Source: an uncultured bacterium
Lineage (GTDB): Bacteria > Bipolaricaulota > Bipolaricaulia > UBA7950 > UBA9294
Direction of reading: 5' to 3'
Assembly (NCBI GenBank): GCA_903859225.1
Contig: CAIOLV010000067.1
Coordinates: 1-7,738 of the forward strand
DNA: 7,738 nt
Shown: positions 1-5,863 of the stretch, piece after piece
Layout of the letters: each line of letters begins with the position of its first letter
Position numbering within the stretch: position 1 is the first letter of the stretch
Made by a program: the position numbers and the translations under genes
Notes under the pieces: generated by a model
Database searches by the model: none
What the model was told of the DNA's origin: nothing
Seen by the model: the letters and a program-made list of their open reading frames with translations, nothing else

Positions 1-63
1 GAGGAGACCCTGTCACTCCTCTCGCCCTACCGCGCGTTCGGCGGGCAGGAGGCGCTCAAGTAG
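1..63 (+). CDS. C-terminal fragment of an unidentified protein (5' end outside window)
   Basis: Frame 1 is open from the first base and ends at TAG (61-63). It encodes EETLSLLSPYRAFGGQEALK. The composition is protein-like, and a strong hairpin begins right after the stop, which fits a real gene end. Twenty residues are too few to name a family. It could still be a chance open frame, because a 63-base open stretch is unremarkable in GC-rich DNA. Confidence 0.5.
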   Translation, partial: EETLSLLSPYRAFGGQEALK

Positions 64-98
64 CTGGCTGTTCGGACCCGGCGGTGCCGAACAGCTGG
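64..98 (+). terminator. Strong hairpin directly after the left-edge stop codon
   Basis: The arm 64-75 pairs with 87-98. The core is a perfect 8-bp match, CTGTTCGG (68-75) with CCGAACAG (87-94), extended outward by two G-C pairs and two G-T wobbles. Inside the loop ACC (76-78) can pair with GGT (83-85). The hairpin starts on the base after the TAG at 61-63, which is where a terminator or mRNA-stabilising 3' stem would sit. No T-run follows, so it is not a canonical intrinsic terminator. Confidence 0.5.
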
Positions 99-324
99 GA
101 AGTTCCTGCCCCGTTTGACGACGGGAACTCCTGACTCGAGTGCGCCATACAGATGCTAGAAAGAGGGCAATGCCGGCTCGTCACTCCTTCGGGCATGCCG
201 TTCGCGGTCCGGAACGCGTCGCCCGCAGCGTGACTTAGGGGAGAGGTCGTCCGCCCGACCTACGGAGGCCTTGTTCCAGCCTCTGGATCGTCGTACCGTA
301 AGCTCGTGGTGGAAGGAGGCGCTG
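99..324. other. Intergenic leader upstream of the PsbP-like gene
   Basis: No gene is visible. A second, imperfect hairpin lies at 101-129: AGTTC (101-105) and CCGT (111-114) pair with ACGG (121-124) and GAACT (125-129), with a 5-base bulge. TTGACG (115-120) resembles a -35 hexamer, but no good -10 sits at the right distance. A TGCTAGAA stretch near 154-161 is only a weak -10 candidate. A short hairpin AGGTCG/CGACCT (244-249, 256-261) precedes a GGAGG at 264-268, which lies only two bases from an in-frame TTG (271) and is therefore too close to serve it. Confidence 0.4.
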
Positions 325-1293
325 ATGACGACGAAGCGATGGATCGCACTCGGAGTTCTGGCCGCATTTGTCGGAATGCTCTGCATGGCGGGGTGGGCGG
401 ACCAAACATTCTCCGACGCCGCCCTTGGATACTCGGTGGAGTACCCATCCGGATGGTCTCTCACGCGGCTCGATGACTACTCCGTTCGCTTCGGCGGGCC
501 GGATGCCGTCTACGTGAAGATCCAGAACATCGCGTCTACAGCGATCGGTGGAAACTACGCTGACGTCGACTCCCTCACCGCGAACGTCAAGTGCCAACTG
601 GTCACGCACGCAAACGATATCTGCATCTACAGCGGCGGGGGCCTCGCGGTCTACGACGCGGACGGCGTGCATCTCACGAGCACGGAGTTCATCGCGGAGT
701 ACACCTACAACGGCGTCCCGTTCAGGGAGTGGTACGCCGTCGTCGCGCACGCGTCCGGGGATATCCTCTACGTTCTTTCGTACACCGCACCGAGTGACGT
801 GTACTCGACCTATGAGCCGGATGTCGTCGCCATAGTCCGGACGTGGACCGTAGGAGGAGCCAGCACGAGCGGTCCCGCTACGTCGGGACCTGCCACGTCG
901 GCGAGTGCAGCGGAGATCGCCGTCGTCATCGAGGACAGCGGCCACATCGGGCCGTACCACTACACGGAGAGCGCCTACGACAAGCGCTACTACGAGTTCA
1001 CCGTTTCGGCGGCGGGTTACGTCGCTCTCTGCGTCGTGGACGAGGCCGGCGAGGCGATCACCGGGTGGATCTTCGCGGCCGACGGAACTCAGATCACCGT
1101 GAAGCCCGGGAACTACGCTGACGTGTACACGAGTTCCTACGCAGTAGGCCCTGGAACGTACACCGTTAAGGTCGGACAAGACAACATGGTGACGGAGTCC
1201 GACTTCCAGGTGCAGGTCTACTTCAGCCTCGAGCCGTTCACGATCGACGACCTCGTCACGAGATTCGGGCCGCGCGTCCGCGTCCTTCCCTAG
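325..1293 (+). CDS. Exported PsbP/DUF1795-like protein with C-terminal beta domain
   Basis: The product is 322 aa. ATG 325 is chosen because AAGGAGG (313-319) lies 5 bases upstream and a signal peptide starts immediately; the frame also extends to TTG 271, but that start has poor spacing. Residues 1-25 are a Sec signal peptide (KRW, then a hydrophobic core, then AGWA). Residues 27-177 begin with FSDAALGYSVEYPSGWSL, the GYSVxYPxGW opening typical of PsbP/Mog1-like (DUF1795) domains, and end in an I-V-R-T-W strand. A Thr/Ser/Gly/Pro linker with TSGPA repeats (about 178-196) leads to a second beta-rich domain (197-300) resembling pre-peptidase C-terminal or bacterial Ig folds. The tail is RVRVLP. 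The fold assignment is from motif resemblance; the ligand and role are unknown. The gene converges on the GNAT gene and the two share stop bases. Confidence 0.85.
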   Translation: MTTKRWIALGVLAAFVGMLCMAGWADQTFSDAALGYSVEYPSGWSLTRLDDYSVRFGGPDAVYVKIQNIASTAIGGNYADVDSLTANVKCQLVTHANDICIYSGGGLAVYDADGVHLTSTEFIAEYTYNGVPFREWYAVVAHASGDILYVLSYTAPSDVYSTYEPDVVAIVRTWTVGGASTSGPATSGPATSASAAEIAVVIEDSGHIGPYHYTESAYDKRYYEFTVSAAGYVALCVVDEAGEAITGWIFAADGTQITVKPGNYADVYTSSYAVGPGTYTVKVGQDNMVTESDFQVQVYFSLEPFTIDDLVTRFGPRVRVLP

Positions 1294-1811
1294 GAGGAGG
1301 CTCCGCGGCGGAGGTCGATCCAGTATCGGCGGATGATCTCGTCGTCCGTCACGACCTCGTTCTCGAGGACGCCGCCGCATTTCTCAATCACGCGGGCCGA
1401 GGCGAGGTTGTCGGCGTCACACGCCACGAGCAGCTGCCGGATCCCCATGCGGCGCGCCTGCCGTGCTGCCGCGAGCAGCAGACGGGTCGCGTGACCGCGC
1501 ATGCGTTCCGCCGGGCGGACGCTGTATCCGACGTGGCCGCCATGCTGGAGCAAGTGGGGCGTCAGCCAATGGCGCAGGTTCGCAACCCCGAGGATCCGGC
1601 CGTCGTGCGTCAGGAAGGACGTCGTCGAGGGCACCCAGCCGCGCGAAGGGTCGCCGCGTGACCATCGGTCGAACGTCGCGACCGTCTCGGCGTGCGACCA
1701 CTCCGGTCGGCCGAAGTACCCGTTGACCTCGGTCTCTCCGCTTGCGGCGAACTCAGCCAGGAACTCTCGCCGCGCCGCCCCGTGGTCACTTCGTAGCGGA
1801 CCCATCTCCAC
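1290..1811 (-). CDS. GNAT family N-acetyltransferase
   Basis: The product is about 173 aa, a usual size for a single-domain GNAT. Residues 95-112 (GYSVRPAERMRGHATRLL) form motif A with the R-x-x-G-x-A acetyl-CoA pyrophosphate-binding loop. Residues about 131-147 (CDADNLASARVIEKCGG) form motif B with the usual N-x-x-S-x-x-x-x-E-K-x-G pattern. These show an acetyl-CoA-dependent acyltransferase; the layout resembles the COG3981 type of predicted acetyltransferase. The substrate is not predictable. GTG 1811 is preferred because GGAGG (1818-1822) lies 6 bases upstream; ATG 1805 would need a 12-base spacing. The frame stays open to 2135, but that part overlaps the upstream gene and looks non-coding. 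The protein is cytoplasmic, with no signal peptide. It lies downstream of the SGNH-like gene on the same strand, separated by 94 bases containing hairpins. Confidence 0.88.
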   Translation of the reverse strand: MEMGPLRSDHGAARREFLAEFAASGETEVNGYFGRPEWSHAETVATFDRWSRGDPSRGWVPSTTSFLTHDGRILGVANLRHWLTPHLLQHGGHVGYSVRPAERMRGHATRLLLAAARQARRMGIRQLLVACDADNLASARVIEKCGGVLENEVVTDDEIIRRYWIDLRRGASS

Positions 1812-1817
1812 GCTCTT

Positions 1818-1822
1818 CCTCC
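1818..1822 (-). promoter_or_regulatory. Ribosome binding site that decides the GNAT start
   Basis: On the minus strand this reads GGAGG, 6 bases before GTG (1811-1809) and 12 before ATG (1805-1803). The spacing favours the GTG start. Confidence 0.55.
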
Positions 1823-1840
1823 ACTCCTTCTTCGTGTCTG

Positions 1841-1881
1841 CCCTTGGCGAGCCACTCGCCGCTCGAGCACCCAGCCAAGGG
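1841..1881 (-). repeat. Compound hairpin between the SGNH-like and GNAT genes
   Basis: CCCTTGGC (1841-1848) and GCCAAGGG (1874-1881) are perfect 8-base inverted arms. Inside, GGCGAG (1846-1851) and CTCGCC (1855-1860) form a perfect 6-bp, 3-base-loop hairpin, and GCTCGAGC (1861-1868) is self-complementary. An outer stem of 1841-1845 with 1877-1881 could hold the inner hairpin as a small branched structure. It lies between two same-strand genes, so it may attenuate or process the transcript; no T-run is present. Confidence 0.45.
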
Positions 1882-1905
1882 GGACGCGTAAGCGGCCTCC
1901 AGCGT

Positions 1906-2658
1906 CTACCCGCCAGCGTTCCGCCAATCGACGATCGCTTGCCGCACGAAGTCGACGAGTTGAGGCCCAATCGTCTCGTTGGCCAGCTGATTCGGATGGC
2001 TGTCCCACTCGTCGCTGCGGTACTCCTGCCGCAGGGTGCCGTCCGCGCCGGCCAGAAGCGAGAAGAAGTCGAACACTGCGAGGTTCTTCCGACCGCCGAG
2101 GAACTCGCGGGAGGTGAGGTACGTTGCCCACTCACGGGCGCGAGAGGCGTTGGCGGGGTCGGTGTCGTTGGGCACGAGCGGCGGCGGTGTTAGCGCAACG
2201 AACAGTCGGTCCGGAGTGCGGTCGACTACAGCGCGAATGGAGAGGTAGTAGCCCTTGTAGTCCGAGAGCATCTCCTCATCCGTGATGTTCGAGGTCGGGA
2301 AACAGCTCTTGAACAGGATCACATCGTAGCCGAGCATCCAGCTGAGCGTGTTGGCCGGCGGCGCGACGACGGGTTGGGCGAACACGGTCGCCCATCCATC
2401 CGGATCCGTGTTGTCGTCGGGCACCGCGAAGTTCTCTCCGGTCGGGTCGCCACGAGGATCAAACAGCCCTTCTTCGTTGTAGCCGTGATCCGAAAACTCA
2501 TACCCCAGAGCCGACAGGCCTTCGCGCACTCCGCCCTCTCGGATCAGGTTGGCGCCTGTCGAGTGGTGCATGAAGAGAATACGGATCGGGGCCGCTGAAC
2601 CGATGACGCACGTCGCAGCCAAGGCGACAAGAAGACCGAACGCAAGTCGACGGCGCAT
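1906..2658 (-). CDS. Exported SGNH-hydrolase-like protein (HHSTG / DSHPN family)
   Basis: The product is 250 aa. ATG 2658 is preferred over the upstream in-frame ATG 2700: GAGGTGA (2664-2670) sits 5 bases before it and a signal peptide begins there (MRRR, hydrophobic residues 6-20, cleavage near SAA 21-23). The mature protein opens with a beta strand and HHSTG (31-35). It carries conserved-looking blocks PDDNTDPDGWA (80-90), ILFKSCFPTSNI (114-125), LFVALTPPPLVPNDTDP (152-168) and WDSHPNQLANETIGP (218-232). The final D-x-H-P resembles the Asp/His block of SGNH/GDSL esterases, and a strand followed by HHS could take the place of the GDS block. The substrate is unknown, and a hydrolase activity is inference because the nucleophile is not certain. 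I recall similar proteins annotated only as SGNH/GDSL hydrolases or hypothetical. It diverges from the DUF2318 gene. Confidence 0.82.
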   Translation of the reverse strand: MRRRLAFGLLVALAATCVIGSAAPIRILFMHHSTGANLIREGGVREGLSALGYEFSDHGYNEEGLFDPRGDPTGENFAVPDDNTDPDGWATVFAQPVVAPPANTLSWMLGYDVILFKSCFPTSNITDEEMLSDYKGYYLSIRAVVDRTPDRLFVALTPPPLVPNDTDPANASRAREWATYLTSREFLGGRKNLAVFDFFSLLAGADGTLRQEYRSDEWDSHPNQLANETIGPQLVDFVRQAIVDWRNAGG

Positions 2659-2809
2659 CGTGCTCACCTCGGGGACAGCATAGACCGTCGGCGACGCCAA
2701 GCGAAGTTGACTTGAGGGCCGGCTATGGCATTGCGACGTCCTGCGTGTCGCCGATCTTCATATTGGACTCACAACTCCAATTTACAATGCCGCCACGTCA
2801 AGTGGATAC
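2659..2809. promoter_or_regulatory. Divergent promoter region with operator-like inverted repeat
   Basis: This spacer separates the SGNH-like (-) and DUF2318 (+) genes and contains an AT-richer island (about 2756-2789) in otherwise GC-rich DNA. In it ATTGGA (2762-2767) and TCCAAT (2776-2781) form a perfect inverted repeat with an 8-base spacer. TACAAT (2783-2788) is a 5/6 match to a -10 hexamer for the plus strand; TTGGAC (2763-2768) could be a -35 but is only 14 bases away. On the minus strand TTGTAA (2787-2782) and AATATG (2764-2759) have a 17-base spacing with a weak -10. The inverted repeat would overlap promoter elements in either direction. Confidence 0.4.
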
Positions 2810-2814
2810 GGAGG
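2810..2814 (+). promoter_or_regulatory. Ribosome binding site of the DUF2318 gene
   Basis: GGAGG lies 5 bases before ATG 2820, with a second ATG at 2823. It places the start downstream of the TTG 2712 and ATG 2787 in-frame alternatives; the latter overlaps the putative -10. Confidence 0.6.
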
Positions 2815-2819
2815 CATGG

Positions 2820-3410
2820 ATGATGGTGATCAACTCGATGGGATGGAAGCGTGAGCGGTCTCGACGGGGCAACGCGGACGGGACTTGCGAAGTGGCGCGC
2901 CGCGCAACGGGGGCCGTCGCTGCAGTCTTGTTGGGCGTCTGGCTGTGCGCGGGTCTTGGAGCGACGGCCGCCGCGGCGGAATCGGTGATCACACCCGCGC
3001 GGCCGCTGGCTCAGGCGATGGCGACGAAGAACCACGATCCCTTTCCCCTCGTGACGGCCGACTCGACTGGCGAGGTGCGATTCGCCCTCACGGAATTCTC
3101 AGACGGGCTGGCGCATTTCTACACCTTCATGGCGAAGGGGCTTCCCGTCGAATTCTTCGTCATCTGGACGCCGGACAACGTGATTCGCACCGCGCTCGAT
3201 GCTTGCGATGTCTGCTACCGTGCCAAGCTGGGGTACCGTCAGGATGGCGAATTCGTCGTGTGCAACAACTGCGGCAACCGTTTCCCGATGGACAGAATCG
3301 ACACCGTCAACGGCGGCTGCAATCCGACTCCGCTCGCGGCACGCATCGAGAGCGGGGAGCTCGTGATCTCCGCCGCCGACCTCACGGCCGGCCTCCCCTA
3401 CTTCCCGTAG
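2820..3410 (+). CDS. DUF2318 (FtrD-like) cysteine-rich exported protein
   Basis: The product is 196 aa from ATG 2820. A long basic N-terminus (about 30 residues, many Arg/Lys) precedes a hydrophobic segment (31-53, ending ATAAAAES), which is either a signal peptide or a single membrane anchor. A later GTG start (2892, giving MARRATGAV) would make a shorter signal peptide but lacks a clear RBS. Residues about 85-172 match the DUF2318/FtrD-like pattern: HFYTFMAKGLPVEFFVIW, then DACDVC (C129, C132), VVCNNCGNRF (C148, C151) and GGCNPTPL (C167). In known systems this domain is linked to ferrous iron transport modules or predicted to bind an iron-sulfur centre; the two CxxC pairs suggest metal or redox binding outside the membrane. 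No FTR1-type permease or other iron gene lies beside it, so its partner is unknown. Confidence 0.87.
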   Translation: MMVINSMGWKRERSRRGNADGTCEVARRATGAVAAVLLGVWLCAGLGATAAAAESVITPARPLAQAMATKNHDPFPLVTADSTGEVRFALTEFSDGLAHFYTFMAKGLPVEFFVIWTPDNVIRTALDACDVCYRAKLGYRQDGEFVVCNNCGNRFPMDRIDTVNGGCNPTPLAARIESGELVISAADLTAGLPYFP

Positions 3411-3418
3411 GGCGCTGC

Positions 3419-3473
3419 GGGGACACAAACCCTATTCGGTCGTGCGTACCACCGAAACAGGGTTCGTGTCCCC
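3419..3473. repeat. 55-base imperfect palindrome between convergent genes
   Basis: Arm 3419-3440 pairs with arm 3451-3473 around a 10-base loop (3441-3450). The outer 8 bp are perfect (GGGGACAC with GTGTCCCC), followed by one mismatch, then AACCCT with AGGGTT, a mismatch and one bulged base, and TTCGGT with ACCGAA. It starts 8 bases after the DUF2318 stop and ends 6 bases before the propeller stop, so it may terminate transcription from both sides, although neither side has a T-run. Palindromes with GGGGACA...TGTCCCC ends are also reminiscent of REP/MITE-like elements mobilised by IS200-type (RAYT) transposases. That is recalled resemblance, not a match. Confidence 0.7.
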
Positions 3474-3479
3474 CTCAGG

Positions 3480-5567
3480 CTACGGGACGACGTCGTAACT
3501 GCACGTCGCCGCCAGCAGCTGGCCCCCCAGTGCGTTCGTGACCTGGAGCAGGAAAGTGCTCCGGCCGCTCGTGGCGCCGATCGGGGCACCGATGCGCTCC
3601 GTCACTCCGGGGAAGATAGGCAGCGAACTGACGGCGGCGACCCGACCGTCTCGCGTGACCTGGTACAGTCTCGCAACGCCGACGACCGAGCTTTGCAGCA
3701 CCGCGGTCGCTGTTTCGCCATAGTGGTACATGGCTCCGCAACCGCGGTCTACGGCGACCGAGACAGCTGACGCGTCCGCGCCCGCGACGGAGAGGGTGCA
3801 CCCGGCGGAGATCCATGTCCCTGATGTCGTCTGTGCCATCACGACAAGGCCTTCGATGCCGGCGGGGCCGGTGATCGTGCCGGTCACGGTGCGTGTCGCG
3901 CCACCCGGGATGAGTCCGAGGGCCAACTGCTTCTGCGTTCCACCCGTCTCAAAGTCGACCAGCGTCGCCGTCGCCGCCTCGGTGGCCGCAATCGAGATCG
4001 TCACGGGGTCTCCGATCGCGTACGCTCCGCCGCAGCCGCGATCCACGCCGAGCGAGATACTGGGCAATCCCGCGCTCCCCGATGAGCCACACGGGCCCCA
4101 ACTCATCGCGATCGCTGCCTGGAAGAAGAGGAACGTCGAGCGCGTAGCGTCGTAGATGTAGACGTCCATGCCGTCGGTTGTCGTGCACCCGGTGCCCAAG
4201 TACGAGACGTCGAACGAGACGCTCCCTGCCCCCGTCGTTGGGATGACTTCCGGCACATAGCCGAAACTCCCGGACTCCGCGCCTCCCACCGTCGGCAGTC
4301 CGCCGACGTAGACGGGAACCCCATGACTCCCGGAGTAGACGTAGTCGACCGTCACGCTGATCTGTGTGCTCGACAGAGAGGTCACGTGGACGCCGGTGAT
4401 CGCATCCGCGACGGGCGGTGGCCCGAGGACCGGAGCCAGCGCTAGCCGCCCGATCCAGTTCTGCTCTGTCGTGAACCACACCTGCCCTGAGACGTCAAGG
4501 ACGATGTCCGTCGGGTTCGCATTGGCCGCGAGGGGATACTCGGTGAGCGAGCCGGTCGCGGGGTCGAGATGTGCGATCTTGTCGCGCTCGCGGTCGCTGT
4601 ACCACACCGTACCGTCTGCGGCGACGGTGATCGCCAACGGCTGAGATCCCGTGACCGCCCATTCCACCACGTCGCCCGAGGTCGGGTCGAGGCGGCCGAT
4701 CTTCTCGTTGCGGCTTTCGGTGAACCAGACGCGTCCGCTCGCATCAAGCGCAAGCCGCAGGGATAGCGAATGCGACGGAAGGTCGTGGAACAGGACGGTG
4801 TCTGCCGAGGGGTTGAACTCCAGGATGGATCGCGTCTCGGTCGAGATGAACATCGACCCGCTCGGAGCGAGCGCGAGATCGCGCAACTGCATGAACCCAC
4901 CGGACATCGTCCACTCCGTGAACGGCCCTGAGCTGGTGCGCGGCGCGACGGCGACGCCCGGCGGCAACATGGGGTTGCCCGCAGTGACCTGCGGCGTGAC
5001 GGTTACCGTCGTCGGAGCGAGAGCGGCCGTTGCAGGGCTCACCACTTGCGTCGCGGGAACGCGAACTTGGAGCACGTCAAATAGGAGGCCGCCCAGAGTG
5101 AGCTGTCCGACCTTCGAGACTCCACGCTCCGTGTACCAGAGGGACGGAACACCGGAGAGGTCGGCAACCAAGCCGACCGGCTCCGACGCGGATGCGCCAG
5201 AACTCTCCGACGTGTAGTAGTTGCCGCTTGGCAGGATCCGGCCGATGTGATCCGCCCATCGCTCGGTGAAGTAGACGCCACCGGCCGGGCCCAGGACAAT
5301 TCGCTCGGGGCCCTGGCCCGCATCCCATTCCGTGATCAGGTTCGTCGCCGAATCAAGGCGCCCGATTTTGTTGGCGTGTGCCTCCGTGAAGTAGACGATC
5401 CCGTCCGCCACCAGAATGCCACCCGGTGTACTACTCGCCGTAGGAACCTGCCACGACGTCAGTGTCGCCGGTTCCCCGCTCCCCAGAGTCGCACAACCCA
5501 GCGCGACCAGAATCCCGACCAAGAGAAACGACGCTCTTCCGACGCTCTTCCGTTTGACTCTGCGCAT
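3480..5567 (-). CDS. Exported Vgb-like beta-propeller protein with duplicated C-terminal VDRGCG domain
   Basis: The product is 695 aa. ATG 5567 is chosen for GGGAGG (5575-5580) 7 bases upstream and the signal peptide (basic 1-12, hydrophobic 13-24). Cys25 follows VALG, a weak lipobox, so lipidation is possible but not secure. Residues about 35-380 hold six or seven copies of the propeller motif V-Y/W-F-T-E-x-x-x-x-K-I-G-R-L-D (near 58-72, 98-111, 143-155, 239-252, 280-294, 321-335, 363-375), as in virginiamycin B lyase and related NHL-like seven-bladed propellers. A Val/Pro/Thr-rich insert (170-215) splits the third and fourth blades. Residues 386-495 form a beta-rich domain. Two similar domains follow, 501-594 and 601-694, each with VDRGCG near its start and a second Cys near its end. 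A binding role at the cell surface is likely; antibiotic lyase activity is not supported. Confidence 0.88.
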   Translation of the reverse strand: MRRVKRKSVGRASFLLVGILVALGCATLGSGEPATLTSWQVPTASSTPGGILVADGIVYFTEAHANKIGRLDSATNLITEWDAGQGPERIVLGPAGGVYFTERWADHIGRILPSGNYYTSESSGASASEPVGLVADLSGVPSLWYTERGVSKVGQLTLGGLLFDVLQVRVPATQVVSPATAALAPTTVTVTPQVTAGNPMLPPGVAVAPRTSSGPFTEWTMSGGFMQLRDLALAPSGSMFISTETRSILEFNPSADTVLFHDLPSHSLSLRLALDASGRVWFTESRNEKIGRLDPTSGDVVEWAVTGSQPLAITVAADGTVWYSDRERDKIAHLDPATGSLTEYPLAANANPTDIVLDVSGQVWFTTEQNWIGRLALAPVLGPPPVADAITGVHVTSLSSTQISVTVDYVYSGSHGVPVYVGGLPTVGGAESGSFGYVPEVIPTTGAGSVSFDVSYLGTGCTTTDGMDVYIYDATRSTFLFFQAAIAMSWGPCGSSGSAGLPSISLGVDRGCGGAYAIGDPVTISIAATEAATATLVDFETGGTQKQLALGLIPGGATRTVTGTITGPAGIEGLVVMAQTTSGTWISAGCTLSVAGADASAVSVAVDRGCGAMYHYGETATAVLQSSVVGVARLYQVTRDGRVAAVSSLPIFPGVTERIGAPIGATSGRSTFLLQVTNALGGQLLAATCSYDVVP
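3486..4067 (-). repeat. Tandem duplicated domain coding region in the propeller gene
   Basis: Residues 501-594 (3786-4067) and 601-694 (3486-3767) align in order. Each starts with a strand ending VDRGCG, then A/M-Y-x-x-G-(D/E), then strands with A-T/R-L, then a G-x-T turn, and ends x-A-x-C-x-x-x-V. The four cysteines (C512, C590, C610, C689) suggest one disulfide per copy. The DNA around VDRGCG also still looks alike (4021-4057 and 3727-3763). The motif resembles DUF4384-type domains, a tentative assignment. Confidence 0.65.
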
Positions 5568-5605
5568 GGTTTCGCCTCCCGAGACGTATGCGTTGCCATG
5601 GTAGG

Positions 5606-5631
5606 GGCAATCTGCCGATGCGGCAATTGCC
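5606..5631 (-). repeat. Hairpin in the leader of the propeller gene
   Basis: GGCAATCTGCCG (5606-5617) pairs with CGGCAATTGCC (5621-5631) around a 3-base loop, with one bulged base; a G-T and a G-C pair can extend it. It lies 39 bases before ATG 5567 on the minus strand. Nearby TTGCC (5593-5597) could compete for GGCAA (5606-5610), giving two alternative folds. It could be an operator or a leader structure. Confidence 0.45.
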
Positions 5632-5824
5632 TCCGACGCTCGCAGGAAGCGCCAAGCCTGCTCAGCCAAGTCGCCGGCACCGCCGAGCCTTCGCCGCGCC
5701 TGTTCGGCGGTGCGTTCCTCGATCCGCGATTTGAGCCAGCGGCAGGGCAAGAGGCCCGTGAGCAGCTCTGCGCCACCGGACGCGGTAAACTTCCCGCGGC
5801 TTCCACGGCAGACCGCTCGTGAGT

Positions 5825-5863
5825 AGACTCGTCGAGTCTGCGCCTTCCGCTGAAGCGGAGGCG
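5825..5863 (+). repeat. Two adjacent hairpins just before the orphan gene's RBS
   Basis: AGACTC (5825-5830) and GAGTCT (5834-5839) form a perfect 6-bp, 3-base-loop hairpin. Next, CGCCTTCCGC (5841-5850) pairs with GCGGAGGCG (5855-5863) around TGAA with one bulged T. The second stem ends one base before the GGAGGGAGGG Shine-Dalgarno stretch (5865-5874), so the structure could affect ribosome access or mRNA stability. Confidence 0.45.

Noticed and set aside
235..1380. Long minus-strand open frame opposite the PsbP-like gene (381 codons)
   Set aside because: It mirrors the codon bias of the plus gene, is rich in Arg, Asp and Val with no domain, lacks a clear RBS, and the plus gene has a signal peptide and family motifs.
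1812..2135. N-terminal extension of the GNAT frame
   Set aside because: It overlaps the SGNH-like gene, is Ser/Arg/Thr-rich without family resemblance, and a well-spaced RBS supports the start at 1811.
1501..2193. Plus-strand open frame across the GNAT and SGNH-like genes
   Set aside because: It is a shadow of two well-supported minus-strand genes, without RBS or recognisable motif.
2707..2729. TTGACT and TATGGC as a promoter for the DUF2318 gene
   Set aside because: The hexamers are only 11 bases apart, too close for a sigma-70 promoter.
3480..5567. Virginiamycin B lyase (antibiotic resistance) as the function
   Set aside because: Only the repeated propeller motif is shared. The catalytic His/Glu arrangement cannot be identified, and the signal peptide and extra domains point to a surface role.
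5598..5822. Small plus-strand open frame with a C-R-C-G-N-C cluster
   Set aside because: No ribosome site precedes it, it overlaps the 5606-5631 palindrome, and the rest of the peptide has no protein-like pattern.
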